Counted from the first letter of the stretch, positions 25,977 to 35,968 are shown. The stretch: DNA of 64,000 nt from Bacteroidota bacterium (GCA_023386045.1 JAEWKK010000010.1:121889-185888), one strand, 5' to 3'. The notes: generated by a model from the letters alone, not told the origin. Made by a program: numbers and translations.

Positions 25977-25984
25977 TACATTTG
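25977..25984 (+). promoter_or_regulatory. Predicted -7 promoter element of gyrB
   Basis: TACATTTG is a full TAnnTTTG match 46 nt before the gyrB ATG. No clear -33 TTTG is present. Confidence 0.4.
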
Positions 25985-26030
25985 CTGGAATGGGCCAAAT
26001 GCATGAACTGCCCCTAAATTTTCCCTTAAA

Positions 26031-28025
26031 ATGAGTGATATCTTAGATACTTTGGTAACCCCATCTACCCCCACTGTTATGCCTTCTTATGGTGCTGATT
26101 CGATCCAGGTTCTTGAAGGACTGGAAGCTGTTCGTAAACGCCCCGCCATGTATATCGGCGACATCGGTGTGAAAGGTCTTCACCACCTCGTTTATGAAGT
26201 AGTTGACAACTCCATTGATGAAGCCCTGGCCGGACATTGTAAAAATATTTTTGTTACGATTCATGAGGACAATTCCATTTCGGTGGAAGATGATGGCCGT
26301 GGTATTCCTACGGGCATTCATGCCAAAGAAGGCCGCTCCGCTCTTGAAGTGGTGATGACCGTGCTTCATGCCGGTGGTAAGTTTGATAAAGATTCCTATA
26401 AGGTTTCGGGTGGACTTCATGGTGTGGGTGTGAGTTGTGTGAATGCCTTAAGTAAAAAGCTTCACGCAACAGTTTTCCGCGATGGAAAGATCTTTGAGCA
26501 GGAATATCGCATTGGTGTTCCTCAATATCAGGTAAGAGAGATTGGTGTTTCTGAAAAAAGAGGAACTACCATTCACTTCTGGCCCGATGATACCATTTTC
26601 ATCACTTCTGAATACAATAAGGACATACTGGAAAGTCGCCTCCGCGAGCTGAGCTTCCTGAACAAAGGATTGAGCATCACCCTGAATGACCTGCGCGAAA
26701 AAGATGAGGAAAGTGGACTTTCCTACACCAAAACTTTTTATAGCGAAGGTGGTATCGTGGAATTTGTTGAAATGCTGGATACCAATGCAGGGCGCGCTCC
26801 GCTTTTAGCAAAGCCTCTTTTTGTTGAAGGTCGTGATGAAAAAAACAATGTAGCTGTTGAAGTAGCCATGACTTATAATGTGAGCTACAATGAACATATC
26901 TACTCTTATGTAAACAATATCAATACCATTGAAGGTGGTACGCACGTGGCAGGTTTCCGCCGTGCACTGACAAGGGTATTCAAAAGCTATGGTGACAAAC
27001 AGGGACTTTTTGAAAAAGCCAAAGTGACCATTGAAGGTGACGACTTTCGTGAAGGATTGAGCGCAGTGATCTCTGTAAAGGTTCCTGAGCCGCAGTTTGA
27101 AGGACAGACAAAGACCAAACTTGGGAATAATGAAGTAATGGGTATTGTTGATACCACGGTATCAAGAGTGATTGAAGCCTACCTCGAAGAAAATCCAAAG
27201 GATGCCAAGAATATTATTCAAAAGGTGATCCTTGCGGCACAGGCAAGAGCTGCTGCCAAGAAAGCCCGCGAAATGGTACAGCGTAAATCTGTACTCAGTG
27301 GAGGTGGACTTCCTGGTAAACTGGCCGATTGCTCTGAAAGAGATCCTGAAAAATGTGAGCTCTTCCTGGTTGAGGGAGACTCGGCGGGTGGTACTGCCAA
27401 GCAGGGCCGCGACCGCAGCTTCCAGGCCATCTTACCTCTTCGCGGTAAGATCCTGAACGTTGAAAAAGCCATGGAGCACAAGATCTATGAAAATGAAGAG
27501 ATCAGGAATATGTACACTGCCCTTGGAGTAACAGTGGGTACACCAGATGATCCCAAAGCTCTCAATATCCAGAAGATCCGCTATCATAAGCTGATCATCA
27601 TGACGGATGCTGATGTGGATGGAAGTCATATTGCCACGCTGATCCTCACCTTTGTTTACCGCTACATGAAAGAACTGGTAGAACAGGGTTATGTATACAT
27701 TGCACAACCACCACTATACCTTGTGAAAAAAGGAAAAGAACAGGCTTATGCCTACAATGAAGAGCAACGCAAGCTCCTTTCTGAAAGACTGGGTGGCGGT
27801 AATCCTGAATCAGTAAACATCCAGCGATACAAAGGTTTGGGTGAAATGAACTCAGAGCAATTGTGGGAGACAACGATGAACCCCAACACAAGAACACTCA
27901 AGCAGGTCACCATTGAAAGTGCTGCGGAAGCCGACAGGATCTTCAGCATGCTGATGGGAGATGAAGTAGCTCCCCGCAGGGAATTTATTGAAAGCCATGC
28001 CAAGTATGCAAGGATCGATGTGTAA
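26031..28025 (+). CDS. gyrB: DNA gyrase subunit B
   Basis: GyrB is the ATPase subunit of gyrase, which introduces negative supercoils. The protein has 664 residues, the short form without the large enterobacterial insertion. The GHKL ATPase shows EAVRKRPAMYIGD, VDNSIDEALAGH, DDGRGIPTGIH and SGGLHGVGVS. The TOPRIM domain has LVEGDSAGG near 448 and the metal-binding TDADVDGSHI. The C-terminus carries IQRYKGLGEMNSEQLWETTM and ends HAKYARIDV. GyrB rather than ParE is favoured by RYKGLGEMN with this ending. gyrA is not in the window. A strong terminator follows at 28063. Confidence 0.96.
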   Translation: MSDILDTLVTPSTPTVMPSYGADSIQVLEGLEAVRKRPAMYIGDIGVKGLHHLVYEVVDNSIDEALAGHCKNIFVTIHEDNSISVEDDGRGIPTGIHAKEGRSALEVVMTVLHAGGKFDKDSYKVSGGLHGVGVSCVNALSKKLHATVFRDGKIFEQEYRIGVPQYQVREIGVSEKRGTTIHFWPDDTIFITSEYNKDILESRLRELSFLNKGLSITLNDLREKDEESGLSYTKTFYSEGGIVEFVEMLDTNAGRAPLLAKPLFVEGRDEKNNVAVEVAMTYNVSYNEHIYSYVNNINTIEGGTHVAGFRRALTRVFKSYGDKQGLFEKAKVTIEGDDFREGLSAVISVKVPEPQFEGQTKTKLGNNEVMGIVDTTVSRVIEAYLEENPKDAKNIIQKVILAAQARAAAKKAREMVQRKSVLSGGGLPGKLADCSERDPEKCELFLVEGDSAGGTAKQGRDRSFQAILPLRGKILNVEKAMEHKIYENEEIRNMYTALGVTVGTPDDPKALNIQKIRYHKLIIMTDADVDGSHIATLILTFVYRYMKELVEQGYVYIAQPPLYLVKKGKEQAYAYNEEQRKLLSERLGGGNPESVNIQRYKGLGEMNSEQLWETTMNPNTRTLKQVTIESAAEADRIFSMLMGDEVAPRREFIESHAKYARIDV

Positions 28026-28062
28026 ATACTGAATTGAATTAAAGAACTCATACTGCTTATTC

Positions 28063-28088
28063 AAAAAGTCCGCACTGCGGACTTTTTT
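28063..28088 (+). terminator. Rho-independent terminator of gyrB
   Basis: AAAAAGTCCGC, loop ACT and GCGGACTTTTTT form an 11-bp stem with a T run on both strands. It lies 37 nt after gyrB and separates it from the next gene. Confidence 0.88.
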
Positions 28089-28123
28089 ATTTCAACACAT
28101 CATGGCTTTAATTAATTTTCAGT

Positions 28124-29332
28124 ATGAAGATGAAAAGGTGCATACTGGCAGCCTTCTTTTTGGTCATCCTTACTTATGCGTATGGACAGCAACAGGTAAA
28201 AGGAGTGGTCTTAGATGCTTCCACTAACCAGCCGGTTTCATCAGCCAGCATATTTCTGAACAATACTTCAATAGGTACCAAATCTGATGTGCAGGGAAGG
28301 TTCGAGCTGGTGGTACCCAAGGGTAAATTTGACCTGATTGTTTCTTCTATTGGATACCAGTCATTCAATCAAACCATTTATTCAGGAGATACCATCGCGC
28401 ATTTCAGGATTCTGCTCAGGCAGAAAGCCACTGAAATGGAAACCATCATCATTGAACCATTTATAAAAGACGGATGGAAGATTTTTGGAAAATTCTTTCT
28501 TGAAAATTTTATTGGCACCTCCACTTATGCATCTGGTTGTGTCCTCAAAAATCCTGAAGTGCTTCGCTTCCGTCATTCCAAAACAACCAATGAACTTTCT
28601 GTAATAGCATTGGAGCCCCTGCGTATAGAAAACAGTTCACTGGGTTATACCATTCATTACCAGATGGAATCTTTTGTTTATGATTTCAAATCCCGTTACC
28701 TGTTTTTCACAGGGTATCCTTTTTTCGAGCCGATGAAAGGTGGTGAGGGAAAACAAAAGCGCTGGATGAAGAACCGCAGGGAAGTTTATTATGGTTCACA
28801 GATGCATTTCATGCGCAGTGTTTATCTCAACAGGTTAAAAGAAGAGGGTTTTGAAGTGAGAAGACTGCAAAAAATTCCTAACCTTGAAAAACAGCGAGTT
28901 AAAGCAACCTATGATTCCATTAAAAAACACAACCGAACTCCAGGTGGAATTTTTATCAGTTCTTCTATAATTCAGGATTCAGCAGCTTACTATGAAAAAA
29001 TTCTGGAGCAGGAAGATTTCTTTGAATTGATCGGCAAGGATCTGTTAACGGGAGATAGTATTGCTTATGCGCTGGAGCCAACCATAGCAGGGATGGACTT
29101 CCCTGATTTTTTATTGGTGATCTTTAAAAATAAACTAGCTGATCCCGAATATATCCGTCTATTTCCGGAAAGTAGCACAGCCATGATGTCGCAAATCTTT
29201 TTGATCAATGGTAATCCACTTGAAGTTTATGGCAACGGTAGTTATTACCATCCTGAAGACCTGCTGAACCAGGGTTACTGGGCCTGGTTTGAAAAGCTTG
29301 CCACCATGCTGCCTTATGATTATAAGCCATGA
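28124..29332 (+). CDS. Secreted carboxypeptidase-regulatory-like-domain protein
   Basis: The protein has 402 residues with a signal peptide (MKMKRCILAAFFLVILTYAYGQ). A CarboxypepD_reg-like beta-sandwich follows directly (QVKGVVLDASTNQPVSSASIFLN, VQGRFELVVPKGKFDLIVSSIGYQ; about 24-105). This is the module found at the N-terminus of many TonB-dependent receptors and surface proteins in this phylum. The rest (about 110-402) is unassigned, with many Tyr, Phe and Arg residues and no sorting domain or barrel signature. It probably sits in the periplasm or at the outer membrane. No function can be assigned. Confidence 0.7.
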   Translation: MKMKRCILAAFFLVILTYAYGQQQVKGVVLDASTNQPVSSASIFLNNTSIGTKSDVQGRFELVVPKGKFDLIVSSIGYQSFNQTIYSGDTIAHFRILLRQKATEMETIIIEPFIKDGWKIFGKFFLENFIGTSTYASGCVLKNPEVLRFRHSKTTNELSVIALEPLRIENSSLGYTIHYQMESFVYDFKSRYLFFTGYPFFEPMKGGEGKQKRWMKNRREVYYGSQMHFMRSVYLNRLKEEGFEVRRLQKIPNLEKQRVKATYDSIKKHNRTPGGIFISSSIIQDSAAYYEKILEQEDFFELIGKDLLTGDSIAYALEPTIAGMDFPDFLLVIFKNKLADPEYIRLFPESSTAMMSQIFLINGNPLEVYGNGSYYHPEDLLNQGYWAWFEKLATMLPYDYKP

Positions 29333-29386
29333 GGAAAAAATATTCTGATTAAAAAATCAAAACTATCATTCTGCATTTTCTGTGAT

Positions 29387-29394
29387 TAGATTTG
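29387..29394 (+). promoter_or_regulatory. Predicted -7 promoter element of the PagL-like gene
   Basis: TAGATTTG, a full TAnnTTTG match, lies 25 nt before the ATG at 29420. Confidence 0.4.
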
Positions 29395-29419
29395 CGGCCA
29401 ACAGGCCAACCAAACAATT

Positions 29420-29974
29420 ATGAAGCAGTTTTTTTCCCTTTTGTTTTTTTGTTTTTTTTCTTCTGTGTTACTGGGTCAGTCTTCGGATTCTTTGAGAGGA
29501 TTCAAAACTGTAGGAGCCCTGGTAGGTTATGGCCATGCTTTCAGCGATAATACCAACTACGATATTTATTACATGGCAGGCGACTGGTCCTGGTCCTTTT
29601 CCAAGGCCAAACGAAGGGATTTTCTTTCCGTTTATTTTGAACCGCAGGTCAATATTGTGAGGACTGACAGGCCCTGGGACCTGGAATTTGGAGCCAACCT
29701 GGGCCTTCGTAATTACATCCGGATCAATGATGGCTTATATTTCTACCAGATGCTGGGTTCGGGACCACACTTTATTACAGCCGAGCTCGACCGGCAGGCT
29801 ACAGGATTTATTTTTTCAGACAATCTTTTTCTTGGTGCCCTGACAAGCCTGAAAAAATCAGTTTTCCTGAATGTACAGTTCGGTATCCGTCACATCTCCA
29901 ATGCAGGGTTAAAAATGCCCAACAGGGGTGTAAATTCATGGAATCTGAGACTGGGGATTTCCCGCAGAAAATAA
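29420..29974 (+). CDS. PagL-like acyloxyacyl hydrolase (lipid A deacylase family)
   Basis: The protein has 184 residues: a signal peptide (to LLGQ, residue 20), then an eight-strand-like beta-barrel ending in SRRK. The C-terminal FGIRHISNAGLKMPNRGVNSW (154-174) matches the active-site region of PagL, an outer-membrane 3-O-deacylase of lipid A. His158 and Ser160 fit the catalytic pair. The position where Pseudomonas PagL has its catalytic Glu holds Asn172, so activity is uncertain. It has its own -7 box. It could remodel the lipid A made by the lpx genes of this window. Confidence 0.75.
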   Translation: MKQFFSLLFFCFFSSVLLGQSSDSLRGFKTVGALVGYGHAFSDNTNYDIYYMAGDWSWSFSKAKRRDFLSVYFEPQVNIVRTDRPWDLEFGANLGLRNYIRINDGLYFYQMLGSGPHFITAELDRQATGFIFSDNLFLGALTSLKKSVFLNVQFGIRHISNAGLKMPNRGVNSWNLRLGISRRK

Positions 29975-30083
29975 GGAGGAAATTCACTTGCTGGTTTCTT
30001 CAGCCTTACATAGAGGATTTTTGGCCTCTGTTTTGCCGAAATTGATGTAGATTTAAATATTACTAACCATAAAACCAATTATT

Positions 30084-30287
30084 ATGGCAGATATTCAACT
30101 CACTGCTTACAATGTAAAAACCAAGGAAAAGAACGTTCCGATCCATGACGCCGTGATCACCAAAACCGCAAAAGGCGCTTACATGGTCCAGGGTCATGAT
30201 GGCAAGGGCAATAAGCTTACAACGCTATGCAATGAAGAAAAGGCCATGAACGCCATCAAGGCCGGTATAGCAAAACAAGGCTGGTAA
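30084..30287 (+). CDS. Small conserved protein, 67 residues
   Basis: This 67-residue protein starts MADIQLTAYNVKTKEKNVPI. It has a beta-rich first half, a GAYMVQGHDGKGNKL turn and a helical end (NEEKAMNAIKAGIAKQGW). It is basic and soluble, without a signal or membrane segment. The good start, even codon use and a clean terminator right behind it indicate a real, separately transcribed gene. The function is unknown. Confidence 0.7.
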   Translation: MADIQLTAYNVKTKEKNVPIHDAVITKTAKGAYMVQGHDGKGNKLTTLCNEEKAMNAIKAGIAKQGW

Positions 30288-30302
30288 TTTATTCAATGAA
30301 TA

Positions 30303-30343
30303 AAAAAAGCTGTTCTCTTAAGGGGGACAGCTTTTGGTTTTTT
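30303..30343 (+). terminator. Rho-independent terminator of the 67-residue gene
   Basis: AAAAGCTGTTCTC and GGGGACAGCTTTT form a stem with G-U pairing around a short loop, followed by GGTTTTTT. It starts 16 nt past the stop. Confidence 0.75.
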
Positions 30344-30349
30344 AGAGTA

Positions 30350-30606
30350 GGTGATAGTTCATGGTTCATAGTTCATAGTAATAGTCGATAGTCCATGGTC
30401 GATGGTCCATGGTCGTTAACTATAGAACAGTGAGGATTTTCAACTCAAAACATTACCTCTTTTTATATGCATTTCCGAAGAAAGCTGAGTTTAGATATTT
30501 AGAGGAGTCCATGGACTATGGACCATAGACCATGGACCATGCATTGACTAGGCCATAAGCTATAAGCTATACGCCCCACCATGATCTATGAACCATGAAC
30601 TATAAG
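30350..30606. repeat. Heptamer arrays (GGTTCAT/GGTCCAT/GGCTTAT families), inverted pair
   Basis: This fills most of the 326-nt gap. The left arm (30350-30415) reads AGTTCAT, GGTTCAT, AGTTCAT, then AGTCGAT, AGTCCAT, GGTCGAT, GGTCCAT. The right arm, read on the minus strand, is AGTTCAT, GGTTCAT, AGATCAT, then AGCTTAT, AGCTTAT, GGTCCAT, GGTCTAT, GGTCCAT. Both arms step through the same family order toward the centre. The middle (30420-30510) is AT-rich and unassigned. Confidence 0.85.
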
Positions 30607-30613
30607 CCACAAA

Positions 30614-33600
30614 CTACTGCTTATAAAGCTTAAACAGCTTCGTTCCTTCTACGGTTTTTACCTGAAGCAAATAAACGCCACTGGCCTGTAGCGTGAGATC
30701 AATTGCGAGCTTTTCTACCTGGCCATTGCCTGTTCGTAAATATTGTTTAATGGTTCTGCCTTTGGCATCTACAAGTTTGAGTTTGAGTGTTTCATCATTG
30801 TTCAGCACATAGACCAGGTTAAAAACGCCGTTGGAAGGATTGGGATAGATCTGCCAGAGTATGGCATCATCAAATACCACCGAACGCACGGGTGAATAAA
30901 CAAAGCTGCCGTCTGCATTTACCGTTTTAATGCGGTAATACCTGGTACCGATCTTCCCATTTTCAATATCTGTGAACTGGTAATTCTTTGTAGTAGTTGA
31001 ATTTCCCGTGCTGACTACCTCTCCAATCTTTGACCAGTTACCAGCCTGTAAAGCATCATTGCCACGGGCCACTTCTATTTCATACCTGGATACATTAGAT
31101 TCTGCACCCACCTTCCATTTGAGTAAAACATCAGGCACCACTTTGACCGCCGTGAATTCCATCATCTTCACCGGCAAGGGCGTACTGCCATCAAGGCCTC
31201 CGGCATTCAACCAGAACTCACCAATATTTTTTGTTTTGAATTCGGCATAATAACCCTTATCAAATGGCACTTTTATAACAGAAGGAGAACTAAGGAAATC
31301 CCATACACCCTGGTTATTGTCGCCTATTGAACCATTCTCCATTGATTTGTCGGGATCTGTATAAACAGAAACACCCAGGCGATATGCGCTAGAAGGTTTT
31401 GTACATCCGGCACAACCTGTAGCCCTTAATAGAGTATCCACTTCTTTATCAAGGAAATAAAAACGAATGCTCACCGAATCAGCATTGACATTATTGGTTT
31501 GCAGCACAAGATTTCTATCATGATAATATTGCGAAGTGGTAAATCGAACTGCTCCAGTATTGATGAATGCTTTCACATCTGTTGCACCCAGGTTCTGGTT
31601 ATGGGCCTTCACCGATGCAATTATTTTTCCATTGCTGGTGAGGTTGATCCAGCTATCACCCTGTACGACGCTGCTCACAGGTTGCGTCATGGTAAGCCCG
31701 TCATAGATGCCCATGCTTTGATCATAAATATGAATGTCATCAATTGCAATTCCTTCCCTGTTCACACCAACATCAGATTTAAATACAAAACGAAGTCGCA
31801 GCCTGTTCAGTCCTGTTGGAAGCGGTATTGTGGCCACATGCCAGTTGGTATAATTCTGAATACTCCATAACTGGTCAGAAGTTTTGTTATACCAGTTGGT
31901 ACCTGTTCCAGCTGCACCCAGTTTTATCCATGTTAAACCATCTGCTGAATATTCAACCCAGGCACCATCGCAGAGCGTAGTGCCGCAATCTTCAATATCA
32001 AGTGCAACACTGAAGCTTAAGGTTGGATTGGACAGACTACTAATATCATAACAGGGTGAATAGAGATAAGAGTATTCATTGTCGTTATAATTACCGGCCA
32101 GTCTTGTCTTCCATGCTTTAGCACCGTTTGCTGCTCCATTAATTTTATTAGATATGGGCGTTCCGTATTCCCAGGAACTCTTTTTCCCTGAAGCATACCA
32201 TGCGCCATTATTGTTTTCAAAATCCTGCAGGTGCGGATATGATGCAATTACAGGCAGATTGACAATGGTGGTGCTGAGCGTATCATTTTCACGAAAACTA
32301 TCTGAACTAAAATCCACCAATGCCTGGATGGTATGAGTACCCAGTGCGGAAAGATCCGCTGTGGCCGCAAAGCTGTATTGAACCTGTGCATTACCAGCAA
32401 TGGAAGGAATAGTTTCACTGATCCAGCTTCCATTATCAACGCGGTATTTTACAGGAATATTTGTAAGTGTTGAATTCGCACTGTTACGAACCGTAACCTT
32501 TATTACTGTATTGTTCCCTAATGCACAACTGGCCATCATGGGTTCGTCAATGTTCTTCATCTGAAGATCGTTGCTCACCTGGTAAACACGTACATCATCA
32601 AAGCTGTAACCTGAAGCATTCCATTTATCGGTAGCAGGTAACTGTCCCCACTGACCCCAACGTACGTTAAAGCTTGGAGAAAAGCTTTGGCCGTTAGCGG
32701 CAAGGATATCCGACAATTCAATACTTGAAGATTTTTTATAGCTGCCCGGATCATCCTGGTTCATAAAAAGATCATATACCTCGATCCAAGGATCGGCATC
32801 ACTACCACGGATCCAAACCCTGTTATTGACATGAGACTGTTGTCCATGATTATTGTACCTGAAATCAAGCCTAAGGTCATTTGCATTTACATTATAGTTG
32901 ACGAGATTGTAAGTGCCAAAAAGATAATTGCTATTACCTGAAGGCTGATAGCTGTTGGCATCAAGCGTTAAAGCTTTTGCACCTGAAAATGCCATCCCTG
33001 AATTAATAAAAGCTCTTAATCTTCCATAAACTGAAGAAGGTGAAAAATCATAACGCCCCAACCCGGCGAGCCCGGTGGTGGCTGTTACATATTCCACTTC
33101 CTGACCGGTTTCCATATTATCGGTAAAATAAACCGAGAGATTGAGTGGCTGGTTTTCCAGGTGTTTTACAAGCCTGTAGATGGTATCGTTGGCAGTAACC
33201 GCATCCAGCAAATTGTTGCTGACAACAAAACTGAAATAGTAATTATCAACTGCAGAAAGATCAACTGTTGTAGCAAATGTGTGCGTATATGTAGCACCTG
33301 CTGCCACGGGTGTTGTAATGGTTTCTGCTATCCATGGTCCTCCATTAACTGAATATTTCAGGTCAAAATTTGACTGTGGTACATCGTCAAGATTTTTAAT
33401 TCTAACCACCACCTGCGACGTGGCTGAGAGCTGTGTTGCTGTGAACTTTCTTCCTGTCACCGGTGAAATCACCGCTTCAATTTTCAGATCATTATCAGAA
33501 ATATTCCCGGCACAACTGCCTCCAATGGGCTGTCTTGAAATGGCAACAGCACGTCTGCCAGCAATGCCATTGATCCTGGGCCTCACAGTAACCCAGTAAG

Positions 33601-35968
33601 TTGAATCCACCGACAAGCCACCAAAACTGTAGCTGGTGGAATTTGTTGTGGCCACAGGCTGCATCTCATCACCACGAAGGATCATCATTTCATAATCAGT
33701 GGCTGCTGCTACCGTTGTCCAATTGATATTGATGTATCCTTCGCAGGTGGTTGCCGCGAATGTAACAACAGGTATGGGCATGATGGAGAAAGGCTGGCTG
33801 GTGGCAGATTCACCGGAACCTTCTTTTGAGATGCGTATCAAAGCCTGGCTGGTACTTACATTAGGCACATACCAGGTATATATGGTTCGGTTGATATTGA
33901 TATTGCTGTCAATCTTCGTCCAGCTGCCGCCATTATCCAAAGAGAGTTCGATCATTGCGGTGCCTGAAGTAAATCCATAGGCTTCCCAACTGATCTTCAT
34001 ACGGCTCAATGCACTGGTGGATGGGATCCAGGTTTCTCCTCCTGCTGGTGAAGTTACTTTCAACTGCTGCGCAGGAATAAAATCGTACACAACAAAATAT
34101 TCCTGTAGAGAGTTTTGCGTGATGGCAGTTCCTTTGATCTTCACTGTATAATTTCCTGCAGCAGGATTGTTGATGATCACCTGTTCCATATTATTCAGGT
34201 GATCAGCTGCTTCAATGGAAGCATTGTTCAAACCAGCATTGGATGTATCAAGCACTTTGGGAAGTGTAGTCACAGAGCCATTAATCACCTCAAGGTCAAG
34301 ATCATTGACCAGGGTTTTTGCAGACAGAGGTGAAGCCGCCGGATCATTCCAATACAAGAGCACTTTTAATTGCGAAGTATTAGCTGGTATGTTAATGACA
34401 TGATTGTTACTGCCGCCGTTGGTACTATTGCCAGATAAATATCGATTGTTCTCAATCATGTCCACGCTTCTCAACAGGTTCATCCATCCAAATCCATATT
34501 GATAATCGGGTCCATTATTTCCCCTGTCGGAAGCACCATTACAAAGAATGGCTTTGATTAATGCATTTTTTGGATTTTGTCCTGCATTCAATTGCCTGTA
34601 TCGCTGGTAGAGCAGGGCTGCACCACCTGCTACTGCAGGACTGGCCATACTGGTTCCATTATTATAACTGTAATAACTGGTAGGCCATGCTGATGCTACC
34701 TGTTGTCCCATAGCCGTGATCTCTGGCTTTGTTCTACCATCCCTGACCGGACCCTTGCTTGAAAAACCAGCAATGGCTCCTGAATCAGTTGTTGCTCCTA
34801 CCGTGATCACATTCTTGGCTGATTGATACCCACCCAAAACCGTATGATAACCTGGTTGAAATGGAAAACAGGAACTGGCACCGCTGTTTCCAGAAGCAAA
34901 TACGTTCTGCAGGTAAGGAAGATCAAAGGCCATCTGGTCCATCCACCTTGAATAAAGATCATAACTGCCGTGGTAATCACAATCCACGTTATCGCCGTAA
35001 GAATTATTGGTGATCACCATTCCATAATCGTTAACATACGCAGCTGCATTTTGCAGAATACCATTAAAGGCCTGGCTGACTATTGTAGATTTGGGTGCAT
35101 AACCACGAAAGAAGTCATTGCCATTACCTGCGCCGGCAACAGTTCCCGTTACATGGTGTCCATGACCTGAAGCAGGCATAGCTGCACGGTTGATCAGTCT
35201 TCCCGAAAAATCGATATGCGTTTGTACATCGGCGTTATCTCCCACACCAATTACAACACCTTCACCCTTTAGTGACTTACCACCGTTTGCAATAGAGGCA
35301 TTCAAAACATTGGCTCTTGAAGCAGCACGGCTGTTGAAGTTCAGGGTCTGGTCACCTCTTGGTGCCAGTTGTACATATTCCACAAAGGGCAATGCTGCCA
35401 GTTCTTCTACCCTGTTCAATGCAATGCGAAGAGATACAACGCGACCTATATTCATCCTTATCGGAAGCAGTTCAATATTGTGTGATCTTAATCCTTCAAA
35501 AACTTCTTCCTGCGTATAAGCCTGTGGATAGCTGATCCAGAGATCTACTGTGCCCGCAACTTTGGAAGCCCATAATGGAATATTTGTTTTCAACCTTGCT
35601 TCCATTTTTTGTTGCGGGGATAACTGCAAAAGAGAAATCACACCTGCCTGCTGCAAACTTGCCAGCTGTAGCCTGTTACTGATCACCACTGTATATGCAT
35701 TGTCCGGAAGGTATTCCTGCAATTCAATGCCTGCTGCCGAAAGGATCTTCCTTGAAGCAGCTGTAGGCAATGAAACAAACTGCATCACCGCAAATGTTTT
35801 TTGATTGAATCTCAGGCTATGTTGGTTGAAAGAATCAAGAACCGGCTGATTGATGTTGGCTTCAGTTTGAATGATGCCCGAACTGAGATAAATGGGACGG
35901 TTTTGCGCCTGTACATACGTGAAGGAAAATAGCAGCAGGAGCAGCAGTAGTCGACTGTTGGCTTTCAT
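30614..35968 (-). CDS. Large secreted S8 (subtilisin-type) protease with type IX sorting domain
   Basis: The protein has 1784 residues and a signal peptide (to VQAQ, about 22). A prodomain-like region leads into the peptidase S8 domain (about 235-505) with Asp244 (GVGDNAD), His272 (GHGHHVTG), oxyanion Asn361 (ASGNSG) and Ser440 (NGTSMASP). A proprotein-type beta-sandwich, a fibronectin-III-like module (near 735-815) and CARDB/MAM-like segments follow (for example YSPCYDISSLSNPTLSFSVALD). The last 85 residues (LWQIYPNPSNGVFNLVYVL to KLFKLYKQ) are a T9SS sorting domain. It is probably a cell-surface or released endopeptidase that digests proteins for nutrition; this role is inferred. Confidence 0.93.
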   Translation of the reverse strand: MKANSRLLLLLLLFSFTYVQAQNRPIYLSSGIIQTEANINQPVLDSFNQHSLRFNQKTFAVMQFVSLPTAASRKILSAAGIELQEYLPDNAYTVVISNRLQLASLQQAGVISLLQLSPQQKMEARLKTNIPLWASKVAGTVDLWISYPQAYTQEEVFEGLRSHNIELLPIRMNIGRVVSLRIALNRVEELAALPFVEYVQLAPRGDQTLNFNSRAASRANVLNASIANGGKSLKGEGVVIGVGDNADVQTHIDFSGRLINRAAMPASGHGHHVTGTVAGAGNGNDFFRGYAPKSTIVSQAFNGILQNAAAYVNDYGMVITNNSYGDNVDCDYHGSYDLYSRWMDQMAFDLPYLQNVFASGNSGASSCFPFQPGYHTVLGGYQSAKNVITVGATTDSGAIAGFSSKGPVRDGRTKPEITAMGQQVASAWPTSYYSYNNGTSMASPAVAGGAALLYQRYRQLNAGQNPKNALIKAILCNGASDRGNNGPDYQYGFGWMNLLRSVDMIENNRYLSGNSTNGGSNNHVINIPANTSQLKVLLYWNDPAASPLSAKTLVNDLDLEVINGSVTTLPKVLDTSNAGLNNASIEAADHLNNMEQVIINNPAAGNYTVKIKGTAITQNSLQEYFVVYDFIPAQQLKVTSPAGGETWIPSTSALSRMKISWEAYGFTSGTAMIELSLDNGGSWTKIDSNININRTIYTWYVPNVSTSQALIRISKEGSGESATSQPFSIMPIPVVTFAATTCEGYININWTTVAAATDYEMMILRGDEMQPVATTNSTSYSFGGLSVDSTYWVTVRPRINGIAGRRAVAISRQPIGGSCAGNISDNDLKIEAVISPVTGRKFTATQLSATSQVVVRIKNLDDVPQSNFDLKYSVNGGPWIAETITTPVAAGATYTHTFATTVDLSAVDNYYFSFVVSNNLLDAVTANDTIYRLVKHLENQPLNLSVYFTDNMETGQEVEYVTATTGLAGLGRYDFSPSSVYGRLRAFINSGMAFSGAKALTLDANSYQPSGNSNYLFGTYNLVNYNVNANDLRLDFRYNNHGQQSHVNNRVWIRGSDADPWIEVYDLFMNQDDPGSYKKSSSIELSDILAANGQSFSPSFNVRWGQWGQLPATDKWNASGYSFDDVRVYQVSNDLQMKNIDEPMMASCALGNNTVIKVTVRNSANSTLTNIPVKYRVDNGSWISETIPSIAGNAQVQYSFAATADLSALGTHTIQALVDFSSDSFRENDTLSTTIVNLPVIASYPHLQDFENNNGAWYASGKKSSWEYGTPISNKINGAANGAKAWKTRLAGNYNDNEYSYLYSPCYDISSLSNPTLSFSVALDIEDCGTTLCDGAWVEYSADGLTWIKLGAAGTGTNWYNKTSDQLWSIQNYTNWHVATIPLPTGLNRLRLRFVFKSDVGVNREGIAIDDIHIYDQSMGIYDGLTMTQPVSSVVQGDSWINLTSNGKIIASVKAHNQNLGATDVKAFINTGAVRFTTSQYYHDRNLVLQTNNVNADSVSIRFYFLDKEVDTLLRATGCAGCTKPSSAYRLGVSVYTDPDKSMENGSIGDNNQGVWDFLSSPSVIKVPFDKGYYAEFKTKNIGEFWLNAGGLDGSTPLPVKMMEFTAVKVVPDVLLKWKVGAESNVSRYEIEVARGNDALQAGNWSKIGEVVSTGNSTTTKNYQFTDIENGKIGTRYYRIKTVNADGSFVYSPVRSVVFDDAILWQIYPNPSNGVFNLVYVLNNDETLKLKLVDAKGRTIKQYLRTGNGQVEKLAIDLTLQASGVYLLQVKTVEGTKLFKLYKQ

